Assembly: GCF_028554725.1 (NCBI RefSeq)
Contig: NC_071671.1
Coordinates: 6,180,001-6,244,000 of the forward strand
Direction of reading: 5' to 3'
DNA: 64,000 nt
From: Zeugodacus cucurbitae
Lineage: Eukaryota > Arthropoda > Insecta > Diptera > Tephritidae
The position numbers and the translations under genes are program-made. Positions 1 through 12,420 of the stretch are shown piece by piece. The number at the start of each line of letters is the position of its first letter. Position 1 is the stretch's first letter. The notes under the pieces are model-generated. The model ran no database searches. It saw only the letters and a program-made list of their open reading frames with translations, and was not told where the DNA came from.

Positions 1-415
1 ACGATGTCAACATCAGATAAGACGACACTAGGAGTTTTCGAGAGAAAGGTTTTGCGGCAGATTTATGGTCCTCAGAACATTGACAATGGCGAATACCTCA
101 GATGATGGAACGATGAGCTGTACGAGTTATACGACGACATTGACATAGTTCAGCGAATAAAAAAACAGCGGCTACGCTGGCTAGGTCATGTTGTCCGTAT
201 GGACGAAAACACTCCAGCTCTGAAAGTGTTCGATGCAGTACCCGACGGAGGAAGCCGGGGAAGGGGAAGGCCTCCACTCCGTTGAAGGGACCAGGTGGAG
301 AGCGACCTGGTTACACTTGGAATCTCCAACTGGCGCCGAACTGCGAAGGAAAGAGAGGAGTGGCGCGCTGTCATCGATTCGGCTATAACCGGCTAAACGG
401 TCCAACGCCACATAC
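1..415 (+). mobile_element. Non-LTR retrotransposon (LINE) 3' fragment, copy 1
   Basis: The plus strand encodes the end of a LINE reverse-transcriptase ORF: ERKVLRQIYGPQN, LRWLGHVVRMDEN, GGSRGRGRPPLR and a terminal AVIDSAITG before a stop near 397. Two in-frame stops (the TGA near 103 and the TGA near 284) show it is dead. A short CATACAT tail follows the shared CGGCTATAACCGGCTAAACGG end. The same 3' end recurs on the minus strand near 19.82 kb and 21.13 kb. The clade is uncertain; a simple-repeat tail suits RTE-like elements. Confidence 0.8.
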
Positions 416-1440
416 ATCTTCGATATGGCACCAAACAAAAACTATTCCAAAAAATTTAACACACTTTTTACAAAAAAGCCTTACTATATCAGATGTTCAA
501 ATATATAACGGTAAAGCGGTTAAGTGTGAAGTTGGCTCCGAAAAAATTCAATAAGATCAGCTGTTGTCATCAAACTAAATTACTTAGTGAACGATCCAAT
601 ACATTTTTTATCAATTTATTTTAAAACAAAAAATACGAATAATTCTGTTTACAATTTTATTTAACAATATTTTTTTCTTCTTTTTACAGGTAAGCTCCAT
701 TAAATAGAACTCTTGAACTCTGTGGTGGGTATAAGTGACATAAATGCATACTTTTGAATTTTTTTTACATAAATCCTTAAATACGACTAAGATCTAGATC
801 TAGTAACCCATTAGTGTACTAAACTAGTCAAGAAAACCTCGGTGCAAACATTAATTAATTTAAAGAAAAGTTTAATTTTCAATATTTATTGCCAAAAATT
901 ATTGTTTACTTATAGTATTTTTCACCGAAAAAAAATTATACGAAATTGCATTATTTTTCTTGCTTAAAATCTAAATTTTTCTGCTAAAATAACACTATCT
1001 AACACTTTATAAATAATATACTAAACGACTCCAAAACACATCACAACACCTGGTGGCTGTTTACGCTTAGCGAAGATTACAACCAATTGCTAGCAAAATT
1101 ATCGCATGCTATAAAAAAGTAATAAAATATTGTATGCTACAAAATATAGCAAACAACATTAGCTATGTAAATGTTGTAAAAACACTCCAGCGCTCTCGAG
1201 CAAATCTTCTCAGCAATCAAAGAAATTTAGTATACGAAGTGAGCGCGAAACTAGCTAAACTAGCGCTAAAGGCTAACTGCCACCCAACGTGTATGCACTG
1301 CAAGAAAGAGCAATAAAAGACAACAATAAATTTGTGAGCGAATGAGTGAGCGCTCAGTAAAAATTTTCGAAGAGATTTGCTTGCTTTGGCTAAGCAGCCA
1401 AAATATACAATGAAGGCGCCTTTTTTTAAGCGCTTTCGAT
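416..1440. other. Non-coding AT-rich DNA upstream of putative promoter
   Basis: I see no gene here. The sequence is AT-rich with short unsupported ORFs only. The last 250 bases become less AT-rich and contain several AGCGC/GCGCTA words, which may belong to the promoter region that follows. Confidence 0.5.
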
Positions 1441-2080
1441 CCCCAAATAGCCGGTTTAGCGCCACAACACAAGTAAGCATTTGTCAGCCGTTGAGTTAGT
1501 TAGCTGTGTGCCGTGAACGTGTGGAGTGTTACTAAACGTTGGCTGTGGGACTAATAGTCAAAAGCGCAACGCGGTCTGTGCTCAAGTGAAACAGCAGAAG
1601 AGCACGCGTGGCAAAGTGTCTTCAAGATAGTTTTTGTGTATTAAATTTAAAGTGTTTTGTGGTAAATATATAAACACAAAAAATTAAATATCGAATAATT
1701 TAAAAAATGTAGTGATCTTGAAATACATAAGCCGACAGCAAGTTCATTAAATATGCAAAAGTGTAGCGCTGTGAGCACGTCAAGTACGTCAAGTGAGCGA
1801 GTGACTGCCGCTTAATTAATGCAAATTTCATTTTGTTAGCGCCAAATTGGAAACTCAATTGAGTTTTATTGGCGCATAGCGTTAAAAGCAATAAATAAAT
1901 ACGAGTAAATAAATATGCTGATTAAATTGTGAAAATATGTGCGAACGCCTGCTAAATGGGGGCGCTGAGTGTTGTAAAGTGTAGTGTTGTGAAAAGGTGT
2001 GTCGGAAAAATTAAGCCGAAATGTTACTAAAATATATTATACATGCGAGACAGGTGCTGAGTGATTCATAATCCAACAGG
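1440..2080 (+). promoter_or_regulatory. Possible promoter and non-coding 5' exon
   Basis: Around 1486 the word TTGTCAGCCGTT resembles the insect initiator (TCAGTY), and GAACGTG about 30 bases downstream resembles a downstream promoter element. The following 500 bases have the GTGT-rich, stop-rich, less AT-rich look of a fly 5' UTR (GCCGTGAACGTGTGGAGTG, then AAGTGTAGTGTTGTG). TGTG|GTAAAT near 1661 could be a donor. The nearest downstream coding exon in the same direction is 23966, so a long non-coding first intron would be needed. Only transcript data could confirm it; another neighbouring gene could own it. Confidence 0.3.
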
Positions 2081-2309
2081 TTTAAATTGCCATGTTTCGC
2101 ATGTGTGACTTTTCTGAATTCTCAGAAGCAGTTTTCTCAGCCGTAAAATTTCATGTGATACAAGACACACAACAGCGATGAGCAACAGATTGCCACAAAG
2201 AGGTTGAATTGCATTCAAACATTCGCTTTTGAAATTTTTGAAAATAAGAAAAATAAACAAATATGCTTTTGTGTGCTAAAATTTAGCAAATTTCTTTGTA
2301 GTGTGTGTA

Positions 2310-2401
2310 TGACGTCAATCGCCAACTCACACGATCACTTTGCGTCGCTCACTGACTGACTGACTGCATGGAGTCAAAGTAGTGTGCATACGTCACGTCA
2401 C
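2310..2401. promoter_or_regulatory. CRE-like sites near putative promoter
   Basis: A full palindromic cAMP-response element TGACGTCA lies at 2310-2317, and the doubled half-site TACGTCACGTCAC lies near 2388-2401. A second perfect TGACGTCA is at 6239-6246. These match the binding site of CREB/ATF-type bZIP factors. Whether they are used is not shown by sequence. Confidence 0.35.
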
Positions 2402-2419
2402 TGGATTTATTGTTGCTTA

Positions 2420-3780
2420 CCTCCATAAATACCTGGTCTTTTGTTTGTTATGCTTTACTCGATTTCGGTTTGCTCTTTTTCTTATATTTTTGCTTACTCA
2501 AATTTACTCTCGCCGCACTTGCTTGTAGTGCAAGCGGCTTAAACCGGTCTTGTAACGTGTAGTTAAGGTTTTTGCTTCGATTACATCACGTTAAGCTGGT
2601 TGACTGAAGCTATGTAGTAATTGCTTTGAAAAAATAAAAATATTTAAATATTATTGAAATATTCCGCTGACAAATTTTTAAACGCCAGCAGAAGTAACTT
2701 GCTGTTCTCTTAAGTAGTACTTAGCAACATAAATGAAGTTCCTTGTCGTTCATTGCCCTTCTTTTTAACTTACCTTTCCATGCCACATTTTCTTACTACT
2801 TTTTTTGGAAAACTACGTGCTTGGTATTTTGGCAATTAAAGCTAACAATTAGAGTCATTTGAACAGTAATTTGATACAGTCATTACTTCGTATTCGTTAA
2901 GCTTATTGTATGAAATTCAGTTCATTGAACTTGTGGAACACATCTTAATTGCAAATGATTTTGGTAATTGATTTACAAGTATTTCGAATACTTTTACTTC
3001 ATACTTTTGAGTATTCGAATCCTTAATTTTTGAGATTATTTGTTGAACATTTCGAATATATAATATATAAACTTCGGCCTATCCGTATAAATTCAAAAAG
3101 CGATAAGTAATTAATCAAAATTTTTATATTTTTAGTCAAGTAAGCCATAATTTATACTTCATTAGCTTTCCATATTTAGGGCTAATACTCACTATTAGTC
3201 ATACATATGTAAATACTTGATAGCCAAACCCACTTTGTCACTAACTAAATAGTAGATAAATAAATATAAAGATACGCTTCATTGCTGTCAACAATTGGAG
3301 CGCAAAAAACCAATAATGTTGACATAGAAACTACTTGCACAATGCTATAGATACTCTCAATAACAAGTAATAATGAATAAAAACAAGCAGACAATAGAAT
3401 CGAAAATTGAATTTAAAGTAACGAAAATGTGTCTACAGTATCTGCTTGAAGCCGGCGTTGATCGTATGGCTACATATGAAATCGTTAAAGAGAGACTGAG
3501 CATACTTGAAGACATATGTACGTATGAACTTAAGAGAGAGAAAGCCGATGTCCGGTAACTGAGTATTTAATTTGCATACATTGTATATCAATGAAGCAAA
3601 GTTGCCTATATTTGGTTTCCATGGGTGCCTACTGAATTTAAATTGCAAATTAAAGGAATTTTTGTATCTATTCAATCATTTATATAACTATTTTTCATGG
3701 AAATTTCATAACTCAATGATAAATATTATTTTTGAACGGTTTTAAATGTTATTAGCGTTTGATTGTAATTTTTTAGAGAA
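2420..3780. other. Non-coding stretch with one small unsupported ORF
   Basis: This is mostly featureless AT-rich sequence. A 61-codon ATG ORF at 3373-3558 encodes a Lys/Glu-rich peptide (containing LQYLLEAGVDRMATYEIV) that looks more protein-like than its neighbours, but the start context is poor, there is no recognisable domain, and no transcript signals surround it. I would not call it a gene without homologues. Confidence 0.3.
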
Positions 3781-3784
3781 TATT

Positions 3785-4660
3785 CAAACTGCTCCCACTT
3801 GTATTTTTATTTAAATTTTGTGAAAAATGTTTTAAATAACGCAATATATGTTAGAAGCTATAAAATATAATTTTGAAAACTGTTCCCACATTCAATAAAA
3901 CTGTTCCTATATCCATTAAAACTGTTCCCACCTCATATATACAGTGGAATTTCCATAACTTGAACTTCTATAACTCGAACTTTTGAACTGGTAATAGCGT
4001 TTAGAAACCAAATTTCATACAAATTTCCTTTCATAACTCAAACTTCGCTAACTCGAAGTTCTCCATAACTCGAACTCCTGAATTGGCAATAGTAGTCAAA
4101 TTTCATACAAACTTCCTTCCATAAATCAAACTTTTCGACAAGGGCATAATAAAAAATTTTAAATTTTACTATCTATGCAGAATTTTAAAATAGTCCCTAT
4201 ATATCGTATGGAGGCGAACAAAAAATATGATATTATGAACTTATGAATTTCATAAATCATGTAACAAAAGAGAGAGCCAAACAATAACAAAGTGCAACCA
4301 ACAAAATTAAAGAATACACGTTTTAACATTTTTATGCGAAGTAAATAAATAAGACTAGGTATAAACCTACATTTTACACCTTTTTGAAAATTTTTATGTT
4401 TTAATTAAAATTCTATAACTCGAAGTCTCTCTAACTCGAAGTTTTTTGTAGCTTATGGTGATTCGAGTTAGAGAAGTTCCACATTATTTCTATTTTGTTA
4501 AAATGTTCTAAAACATTAAAAACATAACTTTGAAAACTGTTCCCACACACATTTAAACTGTTCCCAATTCGTGTATATTAAAATTTTGACAAAAATAAAA
4601 AAACACCAAAGGCATATTTTTACAACTGTTCCCAGTTTGTGAAAACTGTTCCCACTGCCA
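3785..4660. repeat. Dispersed array of ACTGTTCCCA units
   Basis: The word AACTGTTCCCA, or a one-to-two base variant, occurs about eight times, near 3788, 3878, 3898, 3920, 4537, 4555, 4624 and 4643, always on the plus strand and separated by AT-rich spacers of roughly 20-90 bases. A 540-bp pogo-like MITE separates the first four units from the last four. Confidence 0.6.
3942..4482. mobile_element. pogo-like MITE with ATAACTCGAA inverted ends
   Basis: The left end CAGTGGAATTTCCATAACTT follows a TA. The right end reads GATTCGAGTTAGAGAAGTTCCAC, the reverse complement of the left-end type. Internal ATAACTCGAACTT words repeat near both ends. No transposase is encoded. It shares its ends with the 193-bp element at 61067-61259. 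A CAGT terminus and TA target are typical of pogo/Tigger elements. Confidence 0.7.
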
Positions 4661-4807
4661 TATTTCTTTAAGCACATCCAATATTTTGAATAAAATTAAC
4701 CAAAATAAGTTTTCCATTTGTTCACTAGTTGTATGTTTTGCTATTGAACTGTCGTACAATTCAAATATTTTATTTATTAATAATTTCGAAAACCAGCTGT
4801 TTAAATA

Positions 4808-5864
4808 CAGTGGTACTCCAATATAACGAATGATATAATGTTGGGACCGTTCGTTAAACTGAAATATTCGTTATATCGGAAACGAAAACTAAATTAATAT
4901 TGGTACATATATGTTTAAAAATAACTATTTATTCATGAATTCATAAGCATTGGTTGAAATGAATACATACATATACAATGGAAAATTCATACAATAAAAT
5001 TAATAAAAGTTGAATTTTATAACAAAAATATGAGCATTATTCAACGGAAAAGAAATTTGTTATGCTCATTTCCTTTTGTGGGCGAGAAATTTTGAGATCC
5101 TGTGCCTTTTGATGTAGGCTTTTCAATAAAAATATTTTTTCCTGTTCTACGTTGTTTTCTTCAGACCATTTGATACACTTCTCAAAGCAGTCGATGGCAT
5201 CAGTATGCTTTATTGGCGGCACAGCTACAACTGCAACGGTATCCTCCTCTTACGAAATTTCTATAGCTAGTTAATTTTCAGCACTCGAGTTCTCTTCTAC
5301 AAGTACATTGTCTACCTTGTTCCATGCTTCCAAATCATCTGTGTTGAAGTTTGTGTAAAATTTTATTTGAATATTAATTTAAATTATTTCTACAAATGCA
5401 TAAGTTAAACCGTACCTGGGGAAACATTGTATGGATAAGAGAAAGTGTGCTCTCCATAACAAATCTGCTAGAGGTATATTGTCCTCATCATCTTCATCGT
5501 CAGGTGTGGTTTTATTAATTTAAATTGTTTTTTCAACACATCTGAAGAACAACCCCTGAAACTTTTTCCCAAGCTGCTGCAATAAGTTAAACTGCATTGA
5601 AAAGGGTGAGGTATTAACGCTGTGTTTATATTTTCATTTTGCACTACACTGCTTAGTAAAGAATTTCGGTAAAATAATTTGTTGAGGCCTGCATTGTTTT
5701 TTGTTGTAATACAACCAAAACCAAATACAAACGTCATACATTCGTAATATCGAGTTCATTCAATTTCCAGCTCTCGTTATATAGAGTCATCAATGTATTG
5801 AAAAACAGCGTTCGTTATATTGAACATTCGTTATATCGGCGTTCGTTATACTGGAGCATCACTG
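4808..5864. mobile_element. pogo/Tigger-like DNA transposon remnant
   Basis: The terminal inverted repeats are CAGTGGTACTCCAATATAAC at the left and the reverse complement of CAGTGATGCTCCAGTATAAC at the right. TA dinucleotides flank both sides (4806-4807 and 5865-5866), the target duplication expected for the Tc1/mariner-pogo group. The element is 1057 bp and carries only a transposase piece on the minus strand, so it cannot mobilise itself. Confidence 0.85.
5037..5222 (-). pseudogene. Tigger/jerky-type transposase C-terminal fragment
   Basis: The minus-strand ORF of 61 residues contains DCFEKCIKWSEENN and ends QKEMSITNFFSVE, a layout like the C-terminal tail of CENP-B/jerky/Tigger transposases. 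The DDE catalytic core is missing. It lies wholly inside the pogo-like element 4808-5864, which supports the assignment. Confidence 0.6.
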
Positions 5865-5866
5865 TA

Positions 5867-8125
5867 TCTAAATTGTTGTTGTATTAAAAGCGTTTGTAAA
5901 ACTATTTGGCGACATTGAACTGACTACACCAGCATTGTCTACACTACAATTCGAATGTATTGCCACCAACGCGTTGTTTAAAAAAATTCTAAAATGTTTA
6001 TTTTGCTTTTGTTGATTTTTTTTTGCTTTTTGTTTAATTTTATGCTAGTGTATAACAGCGCGCATACAATTTATTTGTAATTTATGTGCACAGTGTTTTT
6101 ATTTACTAAATCTATAGTTATTCGCTTCGTACTACACACATGTCTGTATGTATGTATGCATATGTATTGTATGTATTTTACGTTGTCTGGCATTCCTATT
6201 TTTGTGGCTTTCAAAAGCGTATTTCATTCGACAGACGTTGACGTCACATTTTGGCGAAAATTAAATTTTTTTAAAGTAATTTACTTGCACTGCGTTGGCC
6301 GTTTTCACTGTTGACTGTTCTCACTTGTGTATGTAGCCCCGCGCACTAATAAAGTGTTTACAATGTACATAAATAAATCGTGAGTCGCCTTGCAAGCAAT
6401 TTTCGAAATTATTGTTGCCTTCAAATTACAGCTTTGTCGGTAATAAAATTTTTAATTATTTTGCGCAATATTTATTTTGAGAAAATTAACTTTTTTAATG
6501 TATTTTCTTGTCGATTTTTCATCGACTCTATATTGTATAACGGCAAAATTTGTATTCGTCATCGATTTGTAAACATTATCTATTTCAATGACTAACTTCT
6601 TATCGCAACGTTACACATTTACTCAGCTATTATATTTAGCATTGACTGTAGACAAATAGTATGTTAAGAATTCAACAGTCATAAGCGCTTAATTAGCAAA
6701 GTCTCACATCGATCGATCGTGTTCGCCATACACTCACGTCGCGTCCTATCGCTATAAGCTCTTATTTGTTGTTGTATGTACATGTCAATATTGCCCCAGT
6801 ATCGTATCGTGTAAATCGTGCACAAACAAAAATTAAAAACACTAAAATAGTCTGTTGTTGTCATCGATTGGTTTTTGTTGTTATTGTTATTGTTTTTCTT
6901 TATCAGTTGCATTCCCTAGCACTTGTTTTCTTGAAATTGACTATAATATAGTTTGTCATCTTGCCACTGGCAGCTCACTCCCATTGCTTTTTATCTGTTC
7001 TCAACACATGCATTTGTTGATCGCGCTTCTCTGCGGCATCCAATTGCACCACCCCAACAACTCGCTACCTCGGATCGTTGGCAAAATTCGCAGCCTCACA
7101 GGCGGGCGTTAATTCCCATGTTGCCACATGCTGTGTGGCATGTTGCAGCAATATCAACGACAGCGTCATTGTTGAATTTTGTTGTTGTTGTTGTTATTGC
7201 AAAAATTACAAAAAGACAACAACAAAACTTTTGTACTTTTTTTTGTTGCTTCCCACAATGGCGCAAGCTGTCGCATATTGTTTCACTTTGCTGCATTCAG
7301 TTTTGCTGTAAACCGTTACAATTCTGCATACATATGTACATTTGTACAGTTACTTCTGGTTTCTGGCATCTGCATTTTGGCTCCATGCAAGTCTCCACAT
7401 TTATTTATATATTTGCCTTTTACAACAACAACTACTTTTACATTGCTGCACACATCTCAACTTGTATATAATATTACAACAAAATAAATATAAATACAAC
7501 AATAAACATATAAATATGAATACATTGTGACTGTTGCAATTTGTGCGTCATTGTTTTTATTATTGTTTATTTATTTCATATTTGTAGTTTAATTGTTCCC
7601 ATTGCATTTTGCTTTGCTCATTATTATGCTGTAGATTATTGTTGCTCTCGCAAAAGAAAGCAGAAATTATTGTATAATTGTTTAAATAATGTGAAAAAGT
7701 TGTCATGTGCAAATATTATTTTTGGTATTTATTATCACAGGCAGTCTAGCCTTCTCACCAGCTATAATTAAATTTAATAATTTGTCGCTATTTTTATTTG
7801 TTTATATGAGAAACTATTTTCTTTGAAGCGCTCTATGTTATGTGATCTTTTGATTTATGATGAATTAAATTATAATAGAAAAATTCGTCTTTGATGGACC
7901 TATAAACCTATGGTATGGACTTATCACTAACTAGTAACTAATTGACGGTATATCGTATACTACCTCTTATAATGAATTTTGCTACAATAACCTTATGTTA
8001 TGGACTTTAACTAAGCCGTTACTTATATATTTACTGAAGTCACAAGAGTCTAAAATTATATAGATTTCATTATAAACAGAATTCTATTACAAGGATACAT
8101 TTCAACATTTTTTTTATAAGAATAT
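5867..8125. other. Non-coding, CAA/GTT-rich stretch
   Basis: I see no gene. The interval has runs of TTGTTGTTG and CAACAACAA and a CRE palindrome at 6239. Several open frames (for example 172 codons at 6953-7471) consist of low-complexity Cys/Phe/Leu codons with poor starts and overlap each other in different frames. Sequence around 6950-7300 is less AT-rich and could be regulatory. Confidence 0.5.
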
Positions 8126-8129
8126 GAAA

Positions 8130-8320
8130 AATCGTTAAAAGAGCCAAAGACGTTCCCAAAAATCGAGTTTGAGAGGTGTTTCGACGATTGGAAGAAGCGT
8201 TGATATAAGTACAAAATACCAAATGGGTACTATTTTGAAGGTGACAACCTTAAGTAGACGAATGAATAAATACTTTTTTTTCCCAAAAACGAAAATTCCC
8301 GTTATTTTTTGAACATACCT
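8130..8320 (+). mobile_element. mariner-type transposon 3' end fragment
   Basis: The plus strand contains degraded transposase C-terminal sequence (ATCGTTAAAAGAGCC, then CGACGATTGGAAGAAGCGTTG and AATGGGTACTATTTTGAAGG), closing with CCGTTATTTTTTGAACATACC. That terminal repeat recurs in the elements at 26.3-27.0 kb and 47.5 kb. There is no open frame. Confidence 0.7.
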
Positions 8321-10635
8321 TATATATTTTGTCAGTATGCAAGAGGTTTCGATCTTTATGTAGAACTATTACGATGAGTATAATCTGATTTGATAATAGA
8401 TGATATTGGTCCATAGCATATACTGGTGTTCATTATCAACTCGCAGACTATTTGAAACGTGTCATGATTTTTTGATTCCCACAGCTCATCATTATATTTT
8501 ATGTTTGGTTGTGACCGCACTTAGCCTCTCTTTACATGTTCTTATTACTGTCTTGCCTTGCTGTTATCGCTATTTTACTCTCTTTATTGTCTACGCTCCA
8601 ACTATTTACTTGACCTCAAATTTTCACGTTCTAAATTTCATTGAAATTCGTGACTGTTTATGAATATGAGATTAAGCTGAATGACTCAGCTAAGGATACG
8701 TGATTTTCGAAAAAAAACAACAAAAATTCAAAAATAATATTAATAATGAAATATTTCGATTTTGTTTTTATACACTGAGAATATTTTATAGAAAAAAGTT
8801 GTGTGGAAGTAGCTTAACTAACATGTATCATTCGAACAGATCTACATATATATAATGGCTCCGCGAGAGAGCAAAGCGCCAATATGAGATTCTTCCATTT
8901 ATTTCGAGCTTTTGCTAGTCTCTTGATTTTTTAAGGACCTTAGATATTTCCAAATCCAAATATCTTTTCCAGGTTAAAGCTGTTCGGGCTTTTTTCCAGC
9001 TGTCTAGTGGATTCCAGTTCTTTAGCGTTCCGTGTGTTTGTAACTAGATCTCGTTTCAGAACATACCCCAGTCAACCCCATTTGCTTTTAAGAATTTCGA
9101 TCCACAGAGGTGTTTGGTTTTTACGTTACCATAAGTCCCTTTTTGGTGACAGGCCAGAAAAGCGGCAAATGTTGCGAAGACATCGGTATTATTAAGTAAA
9201 TAATAACTTAAAATATATCGATAACTCTAAACTAAAATCGATTTTTATCGAATTTTTCGTTCTTGTTTCCTTAATACTATTTCTTTATGGCCATTAATAC
9301 CATTGCTATAATTTTATAGCTTAACGGAATTTACCATTATAGCAATCACATTTATAGCGTATTTTTGAAATTTGTTCCTATTTGCAGGAGTAGCAGGAAC
9401 AAATATATTTAAAATCTAGTTCATGATCTTAAAATTTGATTGCGCTATTTTTAATAAATTTTATATGTTTTTTTCTACAATCTCAATCCTTTAATTTACA
9501 GTCACTCACATCTCCAAAATCCCACACTGTTTATAGCAACTAATAAAATTTGAAATACGGTAAATTGCTTATATAGTATACTCTCATGTCTCTGAATTAT
9601 TGGCAACTCGTTAATGACGTCTTGAATTGCATTGGTCAATTGCCAATTGAACCAAATGAAAAAAGTTTGCGGCTCGTTAGCCTGCCAATACTGATGAAAA
9701 TACCCAACACACAGGTAGAAAGAGTCATTCGTTTATTTGTGGCTTTTATACCAATTTTCTATCCCCACTGTGTTGCCGCCTCTTTCTTTCACTTGCATTT
9801 TGTGATTTTTTGTTTTGTTTTTGTATTGATTTGGCCTTTCCGCAGTACGAGTATATGAACATTTCACCTTCAATTATAATGTCACACACGATTGTGTCAA
9901 AGATTTACGTCATTGCCATGACAAAATTCGAAAGAAAGTGCTTTTGCTAAATTTATATGCTGAAATGAAATTAGCTTAGCGGCGCATAGGTGTTGTCATT
10001 CATCATATATATATACCATATACATATAACATATGGTAGATATATAGTAGATATGTGTGACTGTTTGTTTCTATTTGCCGGCTCTAGCCGCTTACAATGA
10101 TCCATTGTAAGTAAAAATAGCATAATTGGGTGGACTCACATGTAGCCGTGCGAAGGTGAAGGTAATTTTTCCTTGATTCCCAAAATAATGAAAAGTTGAT
10201 AAGCTGCAGATTGACAAATGACAGCTGACAAGTGGATTTTCAGGTGACTCAGTATAAACAGATATGTTTGTAAGCTGAATTATAATTACTGTATTTATAG
10301 TGTGGAGATTTCATTAAAAGAAACATGAAATAATGAATTTCAAGCGTTTTTGCTTAATAGAGTTGTGACTAATTGATTACTACATTGTTAGTGTAAACTC
10401 CTCTTTATTTACATTAACTTGTCGTTGACGAAAACGAATTTGTCGATTAAAATACGATTAGCAGCGTTTAAAACGAAATCAATAATATGAGCAGAGACCG
10501 CCTAGTAAACATAAGAGGTTGATAATGTCCAAAGTTAAACCAAAACAAACTTTGAGCACTTGAATTTTTCACCTTGAAGATTTTTTGATCTTTGCTTATT
10601 GAAAAATGGTCAAAAATATGTCAAAGATATGAAAA
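8321..10635. other. Non-coding stretch
   Basis: No gene is supported. A patch at about 8870-9195 is less AT-rich and may be an old repeat, but I cannot assign it. Short ATG ORFs at 8400 and 9586 look random. Confidence 0.45.
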
Positions 10636-10639
10636 AAAA

Positions 10640-11010
10640 TTTGAGTGGCGCTATGAAAGCGTAATAACATTAAAAATCTGAAAAAAATTGTCATCCACTT
10701 AATTTAGTCAATTAACTAATTAAAAAAAAAGTTTTGAAAAAATTTTGGGTGGCGCTATGAAAGCGTAATAACATTAAAAAACTGAAAAAAATTGTCATCC
10801 ACTTAATTTAGTCAATTAACTAATTAAAAAAAAAGGGTGGCGCTATGAAAGCGTAATGACATTAAAAATCTGAAAAAAATTGTCATCCACTTAATTTAGT
10901 CAATTAACTAATTAAAAAAAAAGCTTTGAAAAAATTTTGAGTGGCGCTATGAAAGCGTAATAACATTAAAATTCTGAAAAAAATTGACATCCACTTAATT
11001 TAATTTAGTC
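10640..11010. repeat. Tandem repeat, about 104-bp unit
   Basis: Four copies of a unit containing GTGGCGCTATGAAAGCG then TGTCATCCACTTAATTTAG begin near 10645, 10749, 10837 and 10941. Spacing is 104, 88 and 104 bases; the short unit lacks the GTTTTGAAAAAATTT segment. The array is followed to about 11095 by inverted AATTAGTTAATTGACT words that could fold into hairpins. Confidence 0.85.
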
Positions 11011-11099
11011 AATTAGTTAATTGACTTTAATTAGTTAATTGACTAAATTAATCAATCAATTAACTAATTGTCTAAATTAATCAATTAACTCAATGTGTC

Positions 11100-12210
11100 A
11101 AATCAATTTTGAATTATTTTAATTGAAGTGCTGGCAATTCTGTATAACTTTCGTAAAACCTCAGAAACCGTTAATTTGTGGTTCTCATTTGAATTGAAGG
11201 CATCAGATTACAGTAGATTCCATACTAGAGCACCACCATATAATTATAAGTAATGTGGTTATTACAACGAAATTCCTCATTGTGGTGTGATTACTCAAGA
11301 ATTATGTCAACATATAAATTATTACTTGGTAATATGCTTTATTTAGTGAATTGAGTCACCAGTTACTTATCAATTAGCATATTGTTAAGTGCCACCAACT
11401 CCATTGCATCATATACTCAAAAACTAATATTTACATTTCCGCGTTTTGTTCCCAAATGTATTCGCTAGTCTCCATTTTGTGGTAGAATATGACAAATGTT
11501 GGTTGTATTATCATAACTGATAGTGAAATACATTAGAATTGTCTTTTAGTAATAAGCAAGCTTTCAAAGCTCAATGCGTTATTTATCATCAATCAAAATG
11601 GCATTAATTATTTATGTGGGTTTTAATGGCAATGGCAATGATAATTAATCGATTGTCCGTACTAAATTGTATATTTTGTAATTGAAGATAAGTTTGAAGG
11701 TCTTCCTTAGAAAAATAATTTTAGTTGCATTAAAAACTTAAAATACCTCTATTTCTCCATTGAGTTCTAGTTTTATTAACAGCTGTTATCCCCAAAACCC
11801 TATTTTATATCAAAATCGCCAGTCATAATGCCAACATACGTGAGATTTTATTATAGCCCCTATAACCTATATTTATTATCTGAACTTACTCCAGACTTAT
11901 AGATAAAGAATTGTTTATGCATAGTATGAATTGTGATAAGACAAGCAAGTAGGCGATGGAACGGAAAATATGAAGTTATAAAGTACTTGATAAGCAATGT
12001 TTTTATTTTGATTATAAGATTTTTAGTAACTTTACTATAATATTTATGAAGACACATTATAAAAGTTGAAAGCAACAAAGTCGTGTGCCATTTTTCATTA
12101 ATCTGCAATCTCTGCATTTAAAATATTTACAAAAATGTTTTGTCAAGCATCTTTATATAACGTGAAATTGTAGTGGAATATAATTTTTTTTTAACACAAA
12201 TATACACCAA
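11100..12210. other. Non-coding AT-rich stretch
   Basis: I see no gene, RNA or element with recognisable ends here. Confidence 0.45.
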
Positions 12211-12214
12211 TCAT

Positions 12215-12420
12215 CAATTAAGCTCATACAAGCATGTTCAAGTCTATTCAAGCTTGTTCAAGCCTGCACAAACTTGTTCAAGCATGTTTAAGTATGCTCA
12301 AGTTTATGCCAGCTTGTTCGAATATGCAAGTATTAATTAATTTTGAATTAGATTTTTTTATTATGTCGCTTCAAAAATACTTCTGACTCGAAAAATATTT
12401 GCTTCGATCAAGTCATCTCT
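12215..12420. repeat. TTCAAGCWTG-type degenerate repeat, copy 1
   Basis: A run of short units such as AAGCATGTTCAAG, AAGCTTGTTCAAG and AAGTATGCTCAAG is followed by GTCGCTTCAAAAATACTTCT. The same order (short units, then GTCGCTTCAAAAACACTTCT) recurs at 18430-18620, so this is a dispersed repeat rather than a local microsatellite. Confidence 0.6.

Noticed and set aside
6953..7471. 172-codon plus-strand ORF
   Set aside because: It is Cys/Phe/Ile-rich from TTGTTG/TTTT runs, overlaps other frames of similar length, and has no domain, splice or start support.
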